Source: Chlamydomonas sphaeroides
Lineage: Eukaryota; Chlorophyta; Chlorophyceae; Chlamydomonadales; Chlamydomonadaceae
Length of the DNA: 64,000 nt
Assembly: GCA_001662425.1 (NCBI GenBank)
Contig: BDDC01000287.1
Span: 11,399 to 75,398 of the forward strand
Direction: 5' to 3'
In this document: positions 1 to 10,323 of the stretch, in pieces
Position numbering within the stretch: the stretch's first letter is position 1
How the letters are laid out: the number at the start of each line of letters is the position of its first letter
The notes under the pieces: model-generated
Database searches by the model: none
What the model was told of the DNA's origin: nothing
The model's input: the letters and a program-made list of their open reading frames with translations, nothing else
Made by a program: the position numbers and the translations under genes

Positions 1-2788
1 TAAAGGCGCATGTGTCCTCACGGGCCTGCGCTCCGCTGCCGGGCTCTGCGCACGCACCTGCATCGCCTCCATGGCCGGCGCCGGCAGCTGCTCGGGCGGC
101 AGCCGCAGCGTGAGGGAGCGCAGCGCCGACAGCGCGGATATCGAGTCCAGCCTGGGGTGGGGCGCGCCGCAGGCGGTGGGGCAGGAGTGAATAACATGCT
201 GGCAAGAGGCTATGCTGCCGTGCGGATAGCAGAGCACGGCGGGGCATGGGGCGTGGCGACGACAGCCGCTGCCCTGCCTCACCTCTCGGCCCCGGGCAGT
301 CTGTGGCACCCTGGCAAGCGACCAGCCCGGTACGGCGCGATGCATGTCGCGCCCCCCTCCCCTACCCTCCCCCGGCAATCCACGCGCAGCCCCGGCGCAC
401 CTGAAGCGCGCCCACGGCTGCGCCTCCACCGCCAGCGGCAGCTGAGCAAGGCAGCCGCCGCAGCCGCCGAAGGAGCGCAGCGCGCCGGGGCCCGGCAGCG
501 GCAGCGGCGGCCCACACAGCTCCAGCCGCACCTGCAGCACGGCCCGGCGCGGGGGATGGGGGCCGGCGTGGGTGATAGCTAACATCGGCGGGCCTGTCGG
601 GAATGCGGTTGCTGGTGGTTGATGGCGCGTGCGGCCCCGTCTCGCAGGCAGCCGGCTGCGGTGGCCCCGGGTCGCGGTCGCAGCGCCTCCGCAGCCATGG
701 CCTGGCTGGTGCGTTCAACTTTTAGGGCTGAATACGAGTACCACCCCGTACGCGTCGCGCCGGTGTGTGTGTGTGTGTGTGTGTGAGCCTCCCAGCCAGC
801 CACCGCCCCAACGCACCTGCGGGCGGCGCTTGGCCAGCCAGCGCAGCGCCCAGAGCACCTCCTCCCACAGCGGCGGCTGGCGGAGGGCGGCAAACGGGCA
901 AACGGGTGGGCGGCGGTGGTCCGACGGTGGGGAGGCACCGCCGACAGTAACACGCCGTGCGACTCATTGCCCAGACAACCAGGACCTCGCAGGCCCCTCA
1001 CGATGGAGGCCTGCCCACGGTGCCCCCTCGGGATGCGGCCACAGTGCCCCCCAGTTGGCTGGGCGGCAGCCACACCCTGGCAGCGGCAGCGCGGGGCTCC
1101 AACAACTCGCCGCGCCGCCGCATAACAAGCAGTCTATGACTACGAGGTGCCTCACCACACCCGGCTGCCACACCCGGTCCGGCTGCGGCTCCCCCACGCT
1201 CGTGCCGCAGCCGCAGCCGCAGCCGCAGCCGCAGCCGTGGCCCCGCACCGCACCGCACCGCACCTCACCTCACCTCACCTCACCTCACCTCACCTCACCT
1301 CACCTCACCTCACCTCACCTCACCTCACCGCACCGCACCGCACCGCACCGCACCTGGTGGGGCGGCAGCCACACGCTGGGCAGCGGCAGCACGCGCCAGT
1401 CCATGCGCAGCGTAAGGCCGCCCATGGGCCGCAGCGCCGAGTAGGAGTGCGAGGGCTGGTGGTGGTGCTGGTGGTGGGGCGAGGACGAGGTGCCGGCGCC
1501 GGCGGGCGAGGCGGGCAGCGACTGCACCAGGGCCTTCCACTCGCGGCGAGAGAAGCAGGCGCCGGGCCGGCGCCAGCTGTGGGGAGGGACGGCGCGGAGG
1601 CGCGGCCGGGTGGAGTGGGGCCAGCGCAGGGCGTCCGAAGAGGTGCGGCGCCCGCCGTAGGCCATCGGCCGTGCAGGCAGCCCGTGCAGCATCAGCGGCG
1701 GCACACACGGCACCTCGTAAGGCGCGACCCACGCGCAATGGGCGTCGCAGTGGGATGGCAGCAGGGCGCAGGTATCATCATACCGTAGCTACCACATCCG
1801 TATGTCCGTACGTGCATACGGAGCACGTCAAACGTACGGAGCGCGCCGTACGCAGGCGCGCACCATGCAGGCTCACCGAGACAGGTCCAGCACCCTAAGA
1901 CCCGGCAGCGCCGCCAGGCAGCCACTGTCGAGCAGGCCAAGCAGCAGCCCCGGCCCCACGCAGCCGCCAGCCCCAACCAGCGCCCCCGGCGGCTGGCCCG
2001 CAGCGCCCGCCGCCGCGGCGGCTGTGGCCCCAGACGACGACGGAGACGCCGAGGGCGCCGGCAGGGCCGCGGCCGCAGCCGCTGCTGCCGCTGCGGAGGC
2101 GGGCCCTGCCAGGTGCAGCTCTCGCAGGTTGGGGAACAGCAGGGCCAGCGGCGCCACCGCGAAGCGCCGTGCGGCCCGGGCGTCAAGCAGGACCGACTGC
2201 GGGCCCACGGGAGGAGAGGGGCAGGCCGGGAGCATTGAGCACTGTGGTCATGTGCTGATAACGGTATGCGCGAAGAAGAGCATCCACAACCTCCTGGCAG
2301 AGCGGCGCTGGGTGGGCCGCAAAGACCACGGACGCGCCTGCGCAAAGCCGTTGACGCACAGCCGGGTGCGCCTGCAGGTGGCCCGCAGCGCCTTGCGGCT
2401 GGCGCCGTCCAGGCGGCCCAGCACCGCGGCGGTGACCGAGGGCGGCAGCGACCCGAACAGCCACTCGCGCTCCAGGGTGAGAGGCGCCAGGTGGCCGTGC
2501 AGGCGGCGGCGCTGCGCCGTGCGGCGGCGGGAGCTGCGGGTTGGGGGAGAGGGGAGGTGGAGGGAGGAAGGGTATGGGAGGGGGGCAAGGGGAGGAGCGG
2601 GACGAAGGCTGGACGTGGTGAGAGGGGGGTGAGGTGGCGGCGGGTGGGACGTACCGGAGGCCGCGCAGGGCGTTGATGAGGGCCTGCAGCTGCGGCGGCA
2701 GGACCAGCGTGGACTCGCCGGCGGCCAGGTTGGCGGAGAGGACCCAGGCGCCTAGCGCCGCGGGCAGCGCGGCGAGCAGGAGAGCCAT
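1..2788 (-). CDS. F-box / leucine-rich-repeat-like protein, 3' end outside window
   Basis: Probable substrate-recognition type F-box/LRR protein; that role is inferred from the architecture. The ATG is at 2788. Exon A (2655-2788) codes for a hydrophobic N-terminus. Exon B (2338-2533) holds an F-box-like stretch, LPPSVTAAVLGRLDGAS followed by LRATCRRTR. Exon C (1877-2196) holds leucine-rich units, LFPNLRELHLAGP and LAALPGLRVLDLSR. Exon D (about 1354-1735) has RREWKALVQSLP and LRPMGGLTLRMDW. Further exon pieces lie near 826-890 (LWEEVLWALRWLAKRR), about 413-560 (VRLELCGPPLPLPG) and 60-152 (ISALSALRSLTLRLPPEQ). The A/B and B/C phases agree if B ends on a GC donor (CAG/GCGCGT). The start of exon D and the joins downstream of it are not resolved. 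Some introns are packed with short tandem repeats. The F-box is divergent, so a plain LRR protein remains possible. Confidence 0.68.
762..784. repeat. (GT)n microsatellite in intron of the F-box/LRR gene
   Basis: An uninterrupted GT run lies just beside the exon piece at about 826-890. It is read as intronic. Confidence 0.85.
1204..1353. repeat. Compound GCAGCC / GCACC / CTCAC tandem repeat
   Basis: A hexanucleotide GCAGCC run is followed by pentanucleotide GCACC copies, then about 13 CTCAC copies, then GCACC copies again. The block starts at the exon D donor and fills the adjacent intron. The open frames through it are products of the repeat and are not counted as coding. Confidence 0.9.
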
Positions 2789-3676
2789 GGCGCCTGGCGG
2801 GGAGTTGGGTTGTTGGGGATGGCACGTGGGATGGGTAGCAACCTGGCGGCTAGATTGTGACTTGCCCGTCAGCCCACGACCACGTGTCAAGCTGGTCGCG
2901 AGCATGGGCTGGCAAAGGGGAGACGGGGCTTCGCCAGCGCAGCGCCGAATGGAATCCGAGGGGGCATCGGCAAGCCAACCCTGTCAGCCCAGATGCCGAC
3001 GACAGCGCAGTGGCATTCTTGAGTCGCAAGATCCGCGGATGGGCCACTAATGGGGCGTGTTTGTGTCCAAAGCGTTGCGCACCTATTCGCAGCGCAATAC
3101 GTCGACCCTTCCGCGACGGGGCTGGAACAACAACTGCTCGCTGGGCTCCAGGAACTAGTCCAGCGATGAATTGACGCAGAGACTCAAGTTGTTGCTGAGC
3201 GTCATGGGCGCTGGGCGGCGTTCGCGGCCACGATAAACCACTACCGGTAAAATCCATGCATCTGTGCGTAGTGTGGTTCACGAATGCGAAAGCCTTGTTT
3301 ACAGTAGGTGCGGCCGGGTGCGGAGGCGGGCAGGCGCGATGGAGAGGCACGAACACAAAACACGACGAAACCCGCTTCCCATCTCCTGCCCGTCTCCTTC
3401 CGCCCGCAACGTACTCTCTTGCCCACTCGCCCCACGTCACAGTGCACGCCCTCGACCGAGGCTCGAGTCGCAGCATCCGACCTCACCCAATGACGCGGTC
3501 GCTCTGCTCATCAGCTCTCCTCGAAGCACCGCCCCCTCTCCTTGCCCTTGCTCATCCCACATCAGTCCCGCATGCCACCAGCCCGCGTACCCCAGCGCCC
3601 GCCCCACCGGCGGCCCCTCCGACGCCACAGCGCTCGAGGCTGTTCACCTCCGTCACCCAAAACCCCAACATCTCGC
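2789..3676. other. Intergenic: 5' side of F-box/LRR gene, 3' UTR of plastid-protein gene
   Basis: No convincing coding exon on either strand. It should contain the promoter and 5' UTR of the F-box/LRR gene and the 3' UTR of the gene ending at 3677. Confidence 0.5.
3299..3303 (-). terminator. Putative TGTAA poly(A) signal
   Basis: TGTAA on the minus strand, about 375 bases past the stop at 3677. TGTAA is the usual poly(A) signal of chlorophycean algae. Assignment is by position and motif only. Confidence 0.45.
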
Positions 3677-5763
3677 CTACTTGTTGTCCTCGAGCCACTT
3701 GCTGATGGCCTGCTGCGTCTCGGTGCTGAGCCCGCGCGCCTTGGCGACCTTCGCATTCTGGCCCTGCGGTGGGGAGAGGGAGGTGCAGTGTAGGGATATT
3801 GAGCAGAAGTCGCACCTCCCCCTGGGTGCAAACACGAGCCCGCATGCCCGCAGTCATGTGTGCACTGCGCTGCCCTGCCCTGGCGCTGCAAGCGCGGCGG
3901 CTCCTTGCCGTAGTGCCTCGCCTCGAACTCAAAGTACTCCTGCCAGGGTTGAGGTGGAGCAGGGGAGGGCAGGGGCGCCGGCGGGGGTCTGTAAGCCAGC
4001 TGGATGCTGCTGTGTGTTGGGTTGCAGTGCTACCCGCGGTGGGGCGGCCCCGAGGGAGAGGAGTAGCAGACCGAGGCAGGGCGCGGGGCAACAGCGGTTC
4101 TTGAGCACAAAGGGCTCGCGGCCGGGCGCAGCGCCTGGGGCGGGGACCCCCAAACTTTGCCAGAGCTCGACACACGTACATTTTGACCTGCCGCAACCTG
4201 CGCTCGCCGCGGCAGCAGACCTACACCCCGCCTTTGCACATGCCCTACATCCGCGTTGCCGGCGTCATGCCCAGGAGCTGCGGCCTAGTTAGGATGCGTG
4301 TTTCTGGGCAAGTGAATGATGGCGCTACGCTATGCTGTGATGGCCATGTCAGTCCCAACCCGATCCGCCAATGCGTGCGTGAAAGTTGCGGCGGTGGTAT
4401 TGTCGACCAGGAAAGGTACACAAGTCGTCATACGTTATCATAACGGCCATTCCTACTGAACGACGGCCTATGGTAGTCTTCCCAGCAGTCCGGCAACCTC
4501 ACCTTGAAGTTGCGGCGGTAGTAGTCCTATAGAAGAGGGAGGCCCCGGGATGGATGGGAGGGCGGGGCAAGCGTGTGGGAGGGCTGCATATCATGGAATA
4601 GCGAAGCCGCCAGGACCGGAGCCGCCCTTGGGGAGGTGCCTTGGGTTGCTGTTGCAAGCGCCTTCGGCGCCTCCCGAGGCAACGGCGATTTCACCTTCCA
4701 ATTCGTGACGGATTGATCAGCAGCACTGGCGAGGGGACACGCGCACCTGCAGCCGCTCCTTCTGGTAGCGCTCACGGTTCTCGTTGGAGCGCTTGAGCAG
4801 CTCTGCGGCCCAACAGCACCAGTATCGGGGACCAGGGATTTCGGGGCACGGCGCATACGGTAGGGATGGCGGGCGGTTCGCGGCACTCGTACCAGCAGCA
4901 AGCTTTGGGGTGCGGGAGACGCGCATGGGAGCAGCTTCGCAGCAGGTTTAATCTCTGCTGCCTTGGCCGTGGGGCCGGCGGCCCCTACTCTATCAGTATT
5001 GGCCCGAGCCACCTCGCGATCCCCAGCGGCTGCCCCGCAGAGCTCGCCCCGGTCACCGCCACACACCACAGGCATGACGCTGGGGCTGCGCGCCGCCAGC
5101 TGCCACTGAGCAGCTCCAGGACTGCGCAGCCCCCAGGCATTCTGCCCACCCCAAGTGTTGCCAAACATCACCTCCGCTGCTGTGACCCGCCTGTCCTCTC
5201 CGCTGCTGTGACCCGCCTGTCCTTCACGACCCCCCACAACACCTCCCGCCCACGCACCCTGCACGAAGGGCGAGGTGGTGTCGTCGACCTCCTTGTTGGG
5301 CAGGTCCATGCGCGACACGGCCGCCGCGGGACCAGCCCAGGAGCCCGCCTGGCGACCATGGAGGCGTCAGCGGCGAGGGCGTGGGTAGAGTGAGGAGCAG
5401 AGGGTCGCGGGCCATGCATTTGGGCATGGGGCCTGATGGGCAGGGCCGAAAGGTGTGAGGGAGCAAGCCGACAGGCGCGTGCTTGCTCACCAGGAGCGTG
5501 ATGGATGAGGCAAGGGCTAGGAGTGCTAGCCGCTGTGGACCGGGTTGGGGCTGGCTTGCGAGCTCGTCGCGGCCAGGCGCGGGCCTGTGGGGGCGGCGGG
5601 GCGAGCGCGAGCGTGTGGTCGAGGCACGAGGGTTTCGGAGGACAGCCGCTAGCGATCCCGTCGTCGCGCACCTGACAGCGAAGGCAGCGACGGAGCGCCT
5701 TGTCGAGCAAGCCGCTGGGCGCGCCGCGCACGGCGCGCGAGGTGTTGCGAGACGCAAGGCCAT
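3677..5763 (-). CDS. Small probable plastid protein of the AT1G42960-like type
   Basis: Exon pieces on the minus strand read consistently. 5672-5763 (ATG at 5763) codes for an Ala/Arg/Ser-rich chloroplast-transit-like N-terminus, MALRLATPRAPCAARPAACS. About 5266-5340 contains MDLPNKEVDDTTSPFVQ. About 4748-4804 is ELLKRSNENRERYQKERLQ. About 4511-4534 is DYYRRNFK. The exon at about 3900-3950 begins EYFEFEARHYGKEP. The last exon (3677-3763) ends ISKWLEDNK then TAG. The mature protein would be roughly 110-120 residues and charged. From memory, plant plastid-envelope proteins of the AT1G42960 type share the ELLK...DYY.RNFK.YFEF pattern; this was not checked against a database. The ATG frame does not join exon 2 in phase through the obvious donor (CAG/GTGCGC), and the join to the last exon is also unresolved. 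A small sequence error or a missed exon is possible. Confidence 0.6.
5173..5224. repeat. 26-bp direct tandem duplication in an intron
   Basis: Two adjacent copies of TCCGCTGCTGTGACCCGCCT plus six more bases differ only at the last base. They lie in the intron just 3' (in gene sense) of the exon coding for TTSPFVQ. Confidence 0.85.
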
Positions 5764-6071
5764 CGTGCAAGCGGGACGCTAGTTAACGAGTTATGTTTGG
5801 CGAGTCAGGCTCGATGGCTTGATGTATAGATGGAGCACGCGTCGCAAGTGCAGCTGGCCGCTGAGCAACAACGAATGTGCCGTGTCAATGCAATTTGCGC
5901 ATCGCGTGTCGCCCGCTGTCGCTCCTTGCACCTTCACAAACAAACGACTCCGTTGTCGCGACCACGAGACACGGCGCTTGCAAACATGAACGTGGCAAGC
6001 TAGCCCGCCGATCAATCCACCTTTCGTCTCCGTTGGACAGCCCGCGCAGCGAATTCTTTCAAGTAGGCGCC
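5764..6071. promoter_or_regulatory. Candidate bidirectional promoter
   Basis: About 308 bases separate two divergent start codons, the plastid protein (5763, minus) and the SETD9-like gene (6072, plus). The interval must hold both 5' UTRs and both core promoters. It is less GC-rich than the flanking exons. I saw no clear TATA box. Confidence 0.5.
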
Positions 6072-9000
6072 ATGTGGAAGGCGCTCATGTCCAGTCGCTT
6101 CGCGTCCTGGGTGGTCGGCAGGATTAGCCTGCCCAAACCGCGCCAGGCGCAGCACGAGATGGACATGCAGCGCCTCTACATCCTCATGCAGCTGCACCGC
6201 GCAGCGCTCGAGGGCCGCCAAGCTAGCATGCAGCAGCTTATGCTCCAGGTGCGGACCGCCAGGGCTCTAGGTCAGAGGGGCAGCGGCGTCGCCGGCCGTT
6301 GAAGGTCCGCACCGCCGCAGCGGCCCCACCGGCAGGTCGCCGCCGCCGTCAGCATACCTCCGCCGCCGCTCCGTCCATGCGCGACAGCCCGCTGTGTTTA
6401 TTATGCGTAGCAGCAGCAATTGCGTTGCTTGTAGGCACAGCGCCGACGAGGCCGACCGGGGCCACCTGGCCGCCTGCCTGCCTGCCTGCCCGTCCTGTAG
6501 AGCCAGGCAATGGAGCCGTCGGCGGTGCGCGGCGCGGTGGAGGCGGTGCTGGGGTCTCAGGTTGTGGCCGTGGCGGAGGGGCTGCACGAGGAGCTTACGC
6601 AGGTGCGTGTGTATGTGTGGGTGCACGCAGGGGTGTAGATAGGGGTGTGTGTGCACTCACAGCACGCCTGGAGCTTGCGCGAGCGTGCTCGAGGCCACAG
6701 GCGGGCTGGGGGCCTACAGCTGTCGGCGAAGCGTGGAGGGAGCGTCGAGGGAGCTGCAGCCGCCGATCGCTGGCGTCACCGTTGTCGCCTGGTCCATGAA
6801 GGCTCGGCTGCCCGGCCTGCAGGCTGGCGACCCGGCCGCCGCCGCCGCCGGCATGGTTGCCGCCGCCGACGCGGCCCGGCGACGACAGGAGCGGCAGGCT
6901 TCGGGCTTCAGCAAGCTGCTCCGAGGCCTAACGGAACGCAGCCAGCCCCTGGACGGCGACCACAGCACCGCGGCGGCGGCGGCGGCGGCGGCGGCTCCGT
7001 CGTCGTCGGCGGCTGGCGGAAGCGGCGCCGCAGGGCCGGCGCTAAGCCAGGCGGCGCTGGCGGCGGCGCTGCGGCGGCGGCTGGGCTTCTGCCTGGAGCT
7101 GGGCCCATCGAGCGTGCCACACCCCGAGGCAGGTACGGCAGGCTGACGTGGCCGCGTACGGCAGGGTACGGCAGGGATACGGCATGGCGGCAACTCCGAA
7201 ACTCCCCATGTTGGCTGGAGCGGGGAAGGCACATGCAGGGGCGCTGCTGCAGGGGCGCGACATCTTTGAAACTCCCGTGTTGGCTCGAGTGCATGCCGTT
7301 GAGCGGGTCCGCCCAGCGTACTTCACCAGATGCAAGCCCCGGCTGCGAGCCTCGGACAGCACCCCGCGCAGGCAGGGGCCTCAGGCGCTGTATAACGCGC
7401 GCGTGTGATTACATGCTTTACCCCTGGTACAACCCCGCGCAGGTATCGGCCTCTTCCTGCGCGGCTCGGCGCGGGCGGGCACGGTGGTGGCGGTGTTTCC
7501 GGGCGTGGTGTACGGCAGGACGCAGCTGGCGCACATGCCCAACTACCCGCAGGTGTGCACGGCAGGCGTACGGCACGCGCACGCCCGCGCACACGCGCAC
7601 CGCAGCGCGACCATCCTTCGCATCAGCACAGCAACCTTGCGAGCGCTGTCACAGCGCCGCTGTCCTGAAGTCTGCGGGCCGCACCTAGGCTGGCTGTCTG
7701 CGTGCGTCCCGTGCCGTACTTGGACAGTGCCAGCACGCTTGTGCATACGTACAGTCGTGATGGATCATCCGTTGCCGACCACCCACCGCCGCCGCAGATT
7801 GACACCGACAACCCCTACCTGAGCTGCCGCTTCGACCAGTCTATCGTCGACTCCAAGCCCTGGGCCAGGGGCGACCCGGGGGCAGTCGCTGCGCCGGCGG
7901 CCGCTCCTCCTGCGCAGGAGCCGACGGGCCCAGCCGCAGCGGCCCCCGGCGCCGCCTCCGCGGCGCCCGCATCGCGCTCGCCCTCTGCGGAGCAGGCGCC
8001 GGGGCCAGGGCGGTGGTGGCGCTGGTGCGGCCCGCTGTCGGCCTCTCTGGGCATGCTGGAGGGGCGGCACCCCCTGGCATTGGGGCACTTCGTCAACCAC
8101 CCGGGCGCAGGTGCGCGGACGGCCGTGGCGGGACGCGGCCGCCGCCTCGCCAGGCCGGCTGCCGTGCTGGCCGTGCTGGCGGGCGGCTCTGGGGACGGCT
8201 GGCGGCTGGGTCGGGCTCGGTCGCGGCCAGGCCTCCCTTTCGTGCGTGCCTTGTCACACGCAAGCTCCGCACGCTTGTGTGCGGCCCGCGCCGCGTGACG
8301 AGCACCCGTGCGCGCCACCCGGGGCCGCCCGGCAACGGCCGCAGGCCAGTCGCCCAACGTGCTAGAGGCCTCGCTGGACCTACCCCTGGACGACCCCGTC
8401 CTGCGCCTGGCGGCCAGGCCCTGGCTCCGAGCCTACCTGCCCGCCGTACAGCCGCCGCTGTCGTACGACCCGTACGGCAAGCACTCGGACCCCGACGACG
8501 GCTCGGATGACGAGTCGGACGACGAGGACGATGAGGACAGGGATAAGGCGACGGCGGCGCGGCCGGCGCGGCGGCGGCGCGAGCCGGGGGAGCTGGCGGC
8601 GCGTGAGCTGCTGTCGCCTCCTGGCGGCGTGGTCCGGCTGCTGGTGCTGGTGGCGACGAAGGGGATCCGCGACGGCGAGGAGCTGCTGCAGAACTACCGC
8701 ATGAACCCGCACGTGAAGCGGCCCGACTGGTGGGCGGGGTGTGCAGCGCCCTAAGGAGGCCGCATGCTCCCCATGTGCACTGCCCCCGCACTGCCGCCGC
8801 ACACGTACCCGTCGCCGGCCGCCGGCCGGTATGCGTACCGCAGCCCCTGTGCCGCAAGGCACCGGTGCCTGTACCGGTGCTGCAACACAACAAGGCCGGG
8901 GCCTCACGCACCCAGTACCACCATGACCGCATGCGTGCACGGCACGGCTTGCATATTGTTGAGGCACGCGCCGGGCCCTGGCCCCTGCCCCCGCCCCCGC

Positions 9001-9129
9001 CCCAGGTATGTGGTGCACGACGCGGAGGCGGAGCAGCGGCGCTGGGCCCCAATGCGACCGCTGGACCTGGGCTTCAAGGGCAGCAAGGCCGCGGAAGGCA
9101 GCGGCGGGCCGCCGCCGGGGCCGGGGTGA
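6072..9129 (+). CDS. SETD9: SETD9-like SET-domain protein (putative lysine methyltransferase)
   Basis: Seven exons with fully consistent phases: 6072-6248, 6507-6602, 6760-7132, 7443-7552, 7798-8110, 8345-8729, 9006-9129 (TGA); 525 residues. SET motifs appear in order: GIGLFLRGSARAGTVVAVFP with GVVY (from about residue 216), DNPYLSCRFD, HPLALGHFVNHPG running into SPNV across an exon join (the N-H...PN motif, about 348-360), and VATKGIRDGEELLQNYR (the GEEL..Y motif, about 465). The order and spacing, including NP...CRFD, HPLA.G..VN and LRAYLP, fit SETD9 better than other SET families. The family is presumed to use S-adenosylmethionine; its substrate is not established. Oddities: a poly-Ala stretch in exon 3, and an acidic run (DDGSDDESDDEDDED) inserted between the two catalytic motifs. 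The N-terminus (MWKALMSSRF) has a Gln/Met-rich helix. Confidence 0.9.
7133..7185. repeat. GTACGGCAGG intronic repeat cluster
   Basis: Three or four close copies of (G)TACGGCAGG begin exactly at the exon 3 donor of the SETD9-like gene. Related GTACGGCA copies occur in other introns, for example at 7510-7570 and 15129-15155. Confidence 0.6.
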
Positions 9130-10323
9130 GCGAAGCGCTGCCTGGCGGCTGGCGGCCGCGCGGCGGCTGGCGGGCGGCGTGGGGCTGGAGGGCCGCTGGT
9201 GCTGCCCACAGCGGGCCGCCGGGGGCAGCGCGCCGTGCAGCGGGACGCAGGCGGGGCTGACAGGGGGGTGCAGGTTGCGTTGCGTGGGAGGAGCGCTGGC
9301 GCTGACAGGGCCGGGGTGCGGCCATAGGGCGGCCTAGGGCACGATGGCAGCTGCGGCACTGGTACCGGTAGCCGCACACCTGGGCGCCAGGCAGGCAGGC
9401 GGTGCTGCTGAGCGGCGTGAGCGAGGCGGGCAGGGGCGCTGGCGCATTGACACAATGGCAGCTGCGGCCCTGATCGTTGCCCTTACTGCGTTGGCCTGCA
9501 TCCGGCGGCATGGACCAAGGGCCGGGGTGGACTGCAGGTTGGCTGAGGGGGGCTGAGGCCGCGTGGCGTTGTAGCACGGTGAGCTGGCGGGCGGTCAAGC
9601 GCCACCGTCGTCACCTCCCGTCGGTGTTGGGAGGCAGTCCGATGCAGCAGGACGTGCATGTGGGTAGCAGCGTCCGCCTCTTGCCTTCCGTGCCCCAATT
9701 CATGCCGTTGCTTGGTACGAAGCGGTAAGGATAGGCAGCGGACCGAGTTCCTACCAGCTGATGCACACTCTCCTACCGTCATCACACACGAGGGGCGCGG
9801 CCCGCGCGGCCCTATCTATAGCCACCCAACCGTCTCCGCCCAAAGACCGAAACACAGACACTAGCACAGGCCGTGGGCAGGGATTGGGCGATATGCATCG
9901 GCCCCGCCCAATGCCGTTCCTGCTACTGGACTCGTCTCCTCCTGCTCGTCTCATCACCAGACAGGCCACGCGAGCACCGCGGCCCGAACACCAAAGCCCC
10001 CAAATGCGATCCCAGGGCGCGCCACCACACGCCTCATACATTGGAGCATCATGGACAATTATGTCCCCATTAGAATGGGAAAAGGGGGCGCAGCCCCAAT
10101 CCGTCCTCTGCCTGGGGCTGCCGCCCGGCCCCCGATCATCAGCACTGGAAAGGAGCGTCATGGAAAATTCGCACCTCGTATCAGCACTTGGGTTGACGTG
10201 TTCCGCAGCTGCATCGGACTGCGCCGGCTGGCCCCATATGCCGTTTGCTAGGTAATTCAAAGGTTTGTTAGTCAGGTGATCCGTGTCAGGTACCCGTGTC
10301 CCGTGGACGTTAGCGCCCAGTCC
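9130..10323. other. Convergent intergenic region
   Basis: Lies between the stops of two convergent genes (9129 plus, 10324 minus), so it should be mostly 3' UTR. GC content falls after about 9600. No coding exon, TGTAA signal or structured repeat was identified. Confidence 0.5.

Noticed and set aside
1204..1353. CRISPR-like or other spaced repeat array
   Set aside because: Contiguous simple repeats without unique spacers, in eukaryotic intron sequence.
5768..5770. Start of the plastid-protein gene at 5770, in the frame that joins exon 2 in phase
   Set aside because: The codon at 5770 is TTG, not ATG. The ATG at 5763 in another frame gives a better transit peptide. The conflict is reported as a finding instead.
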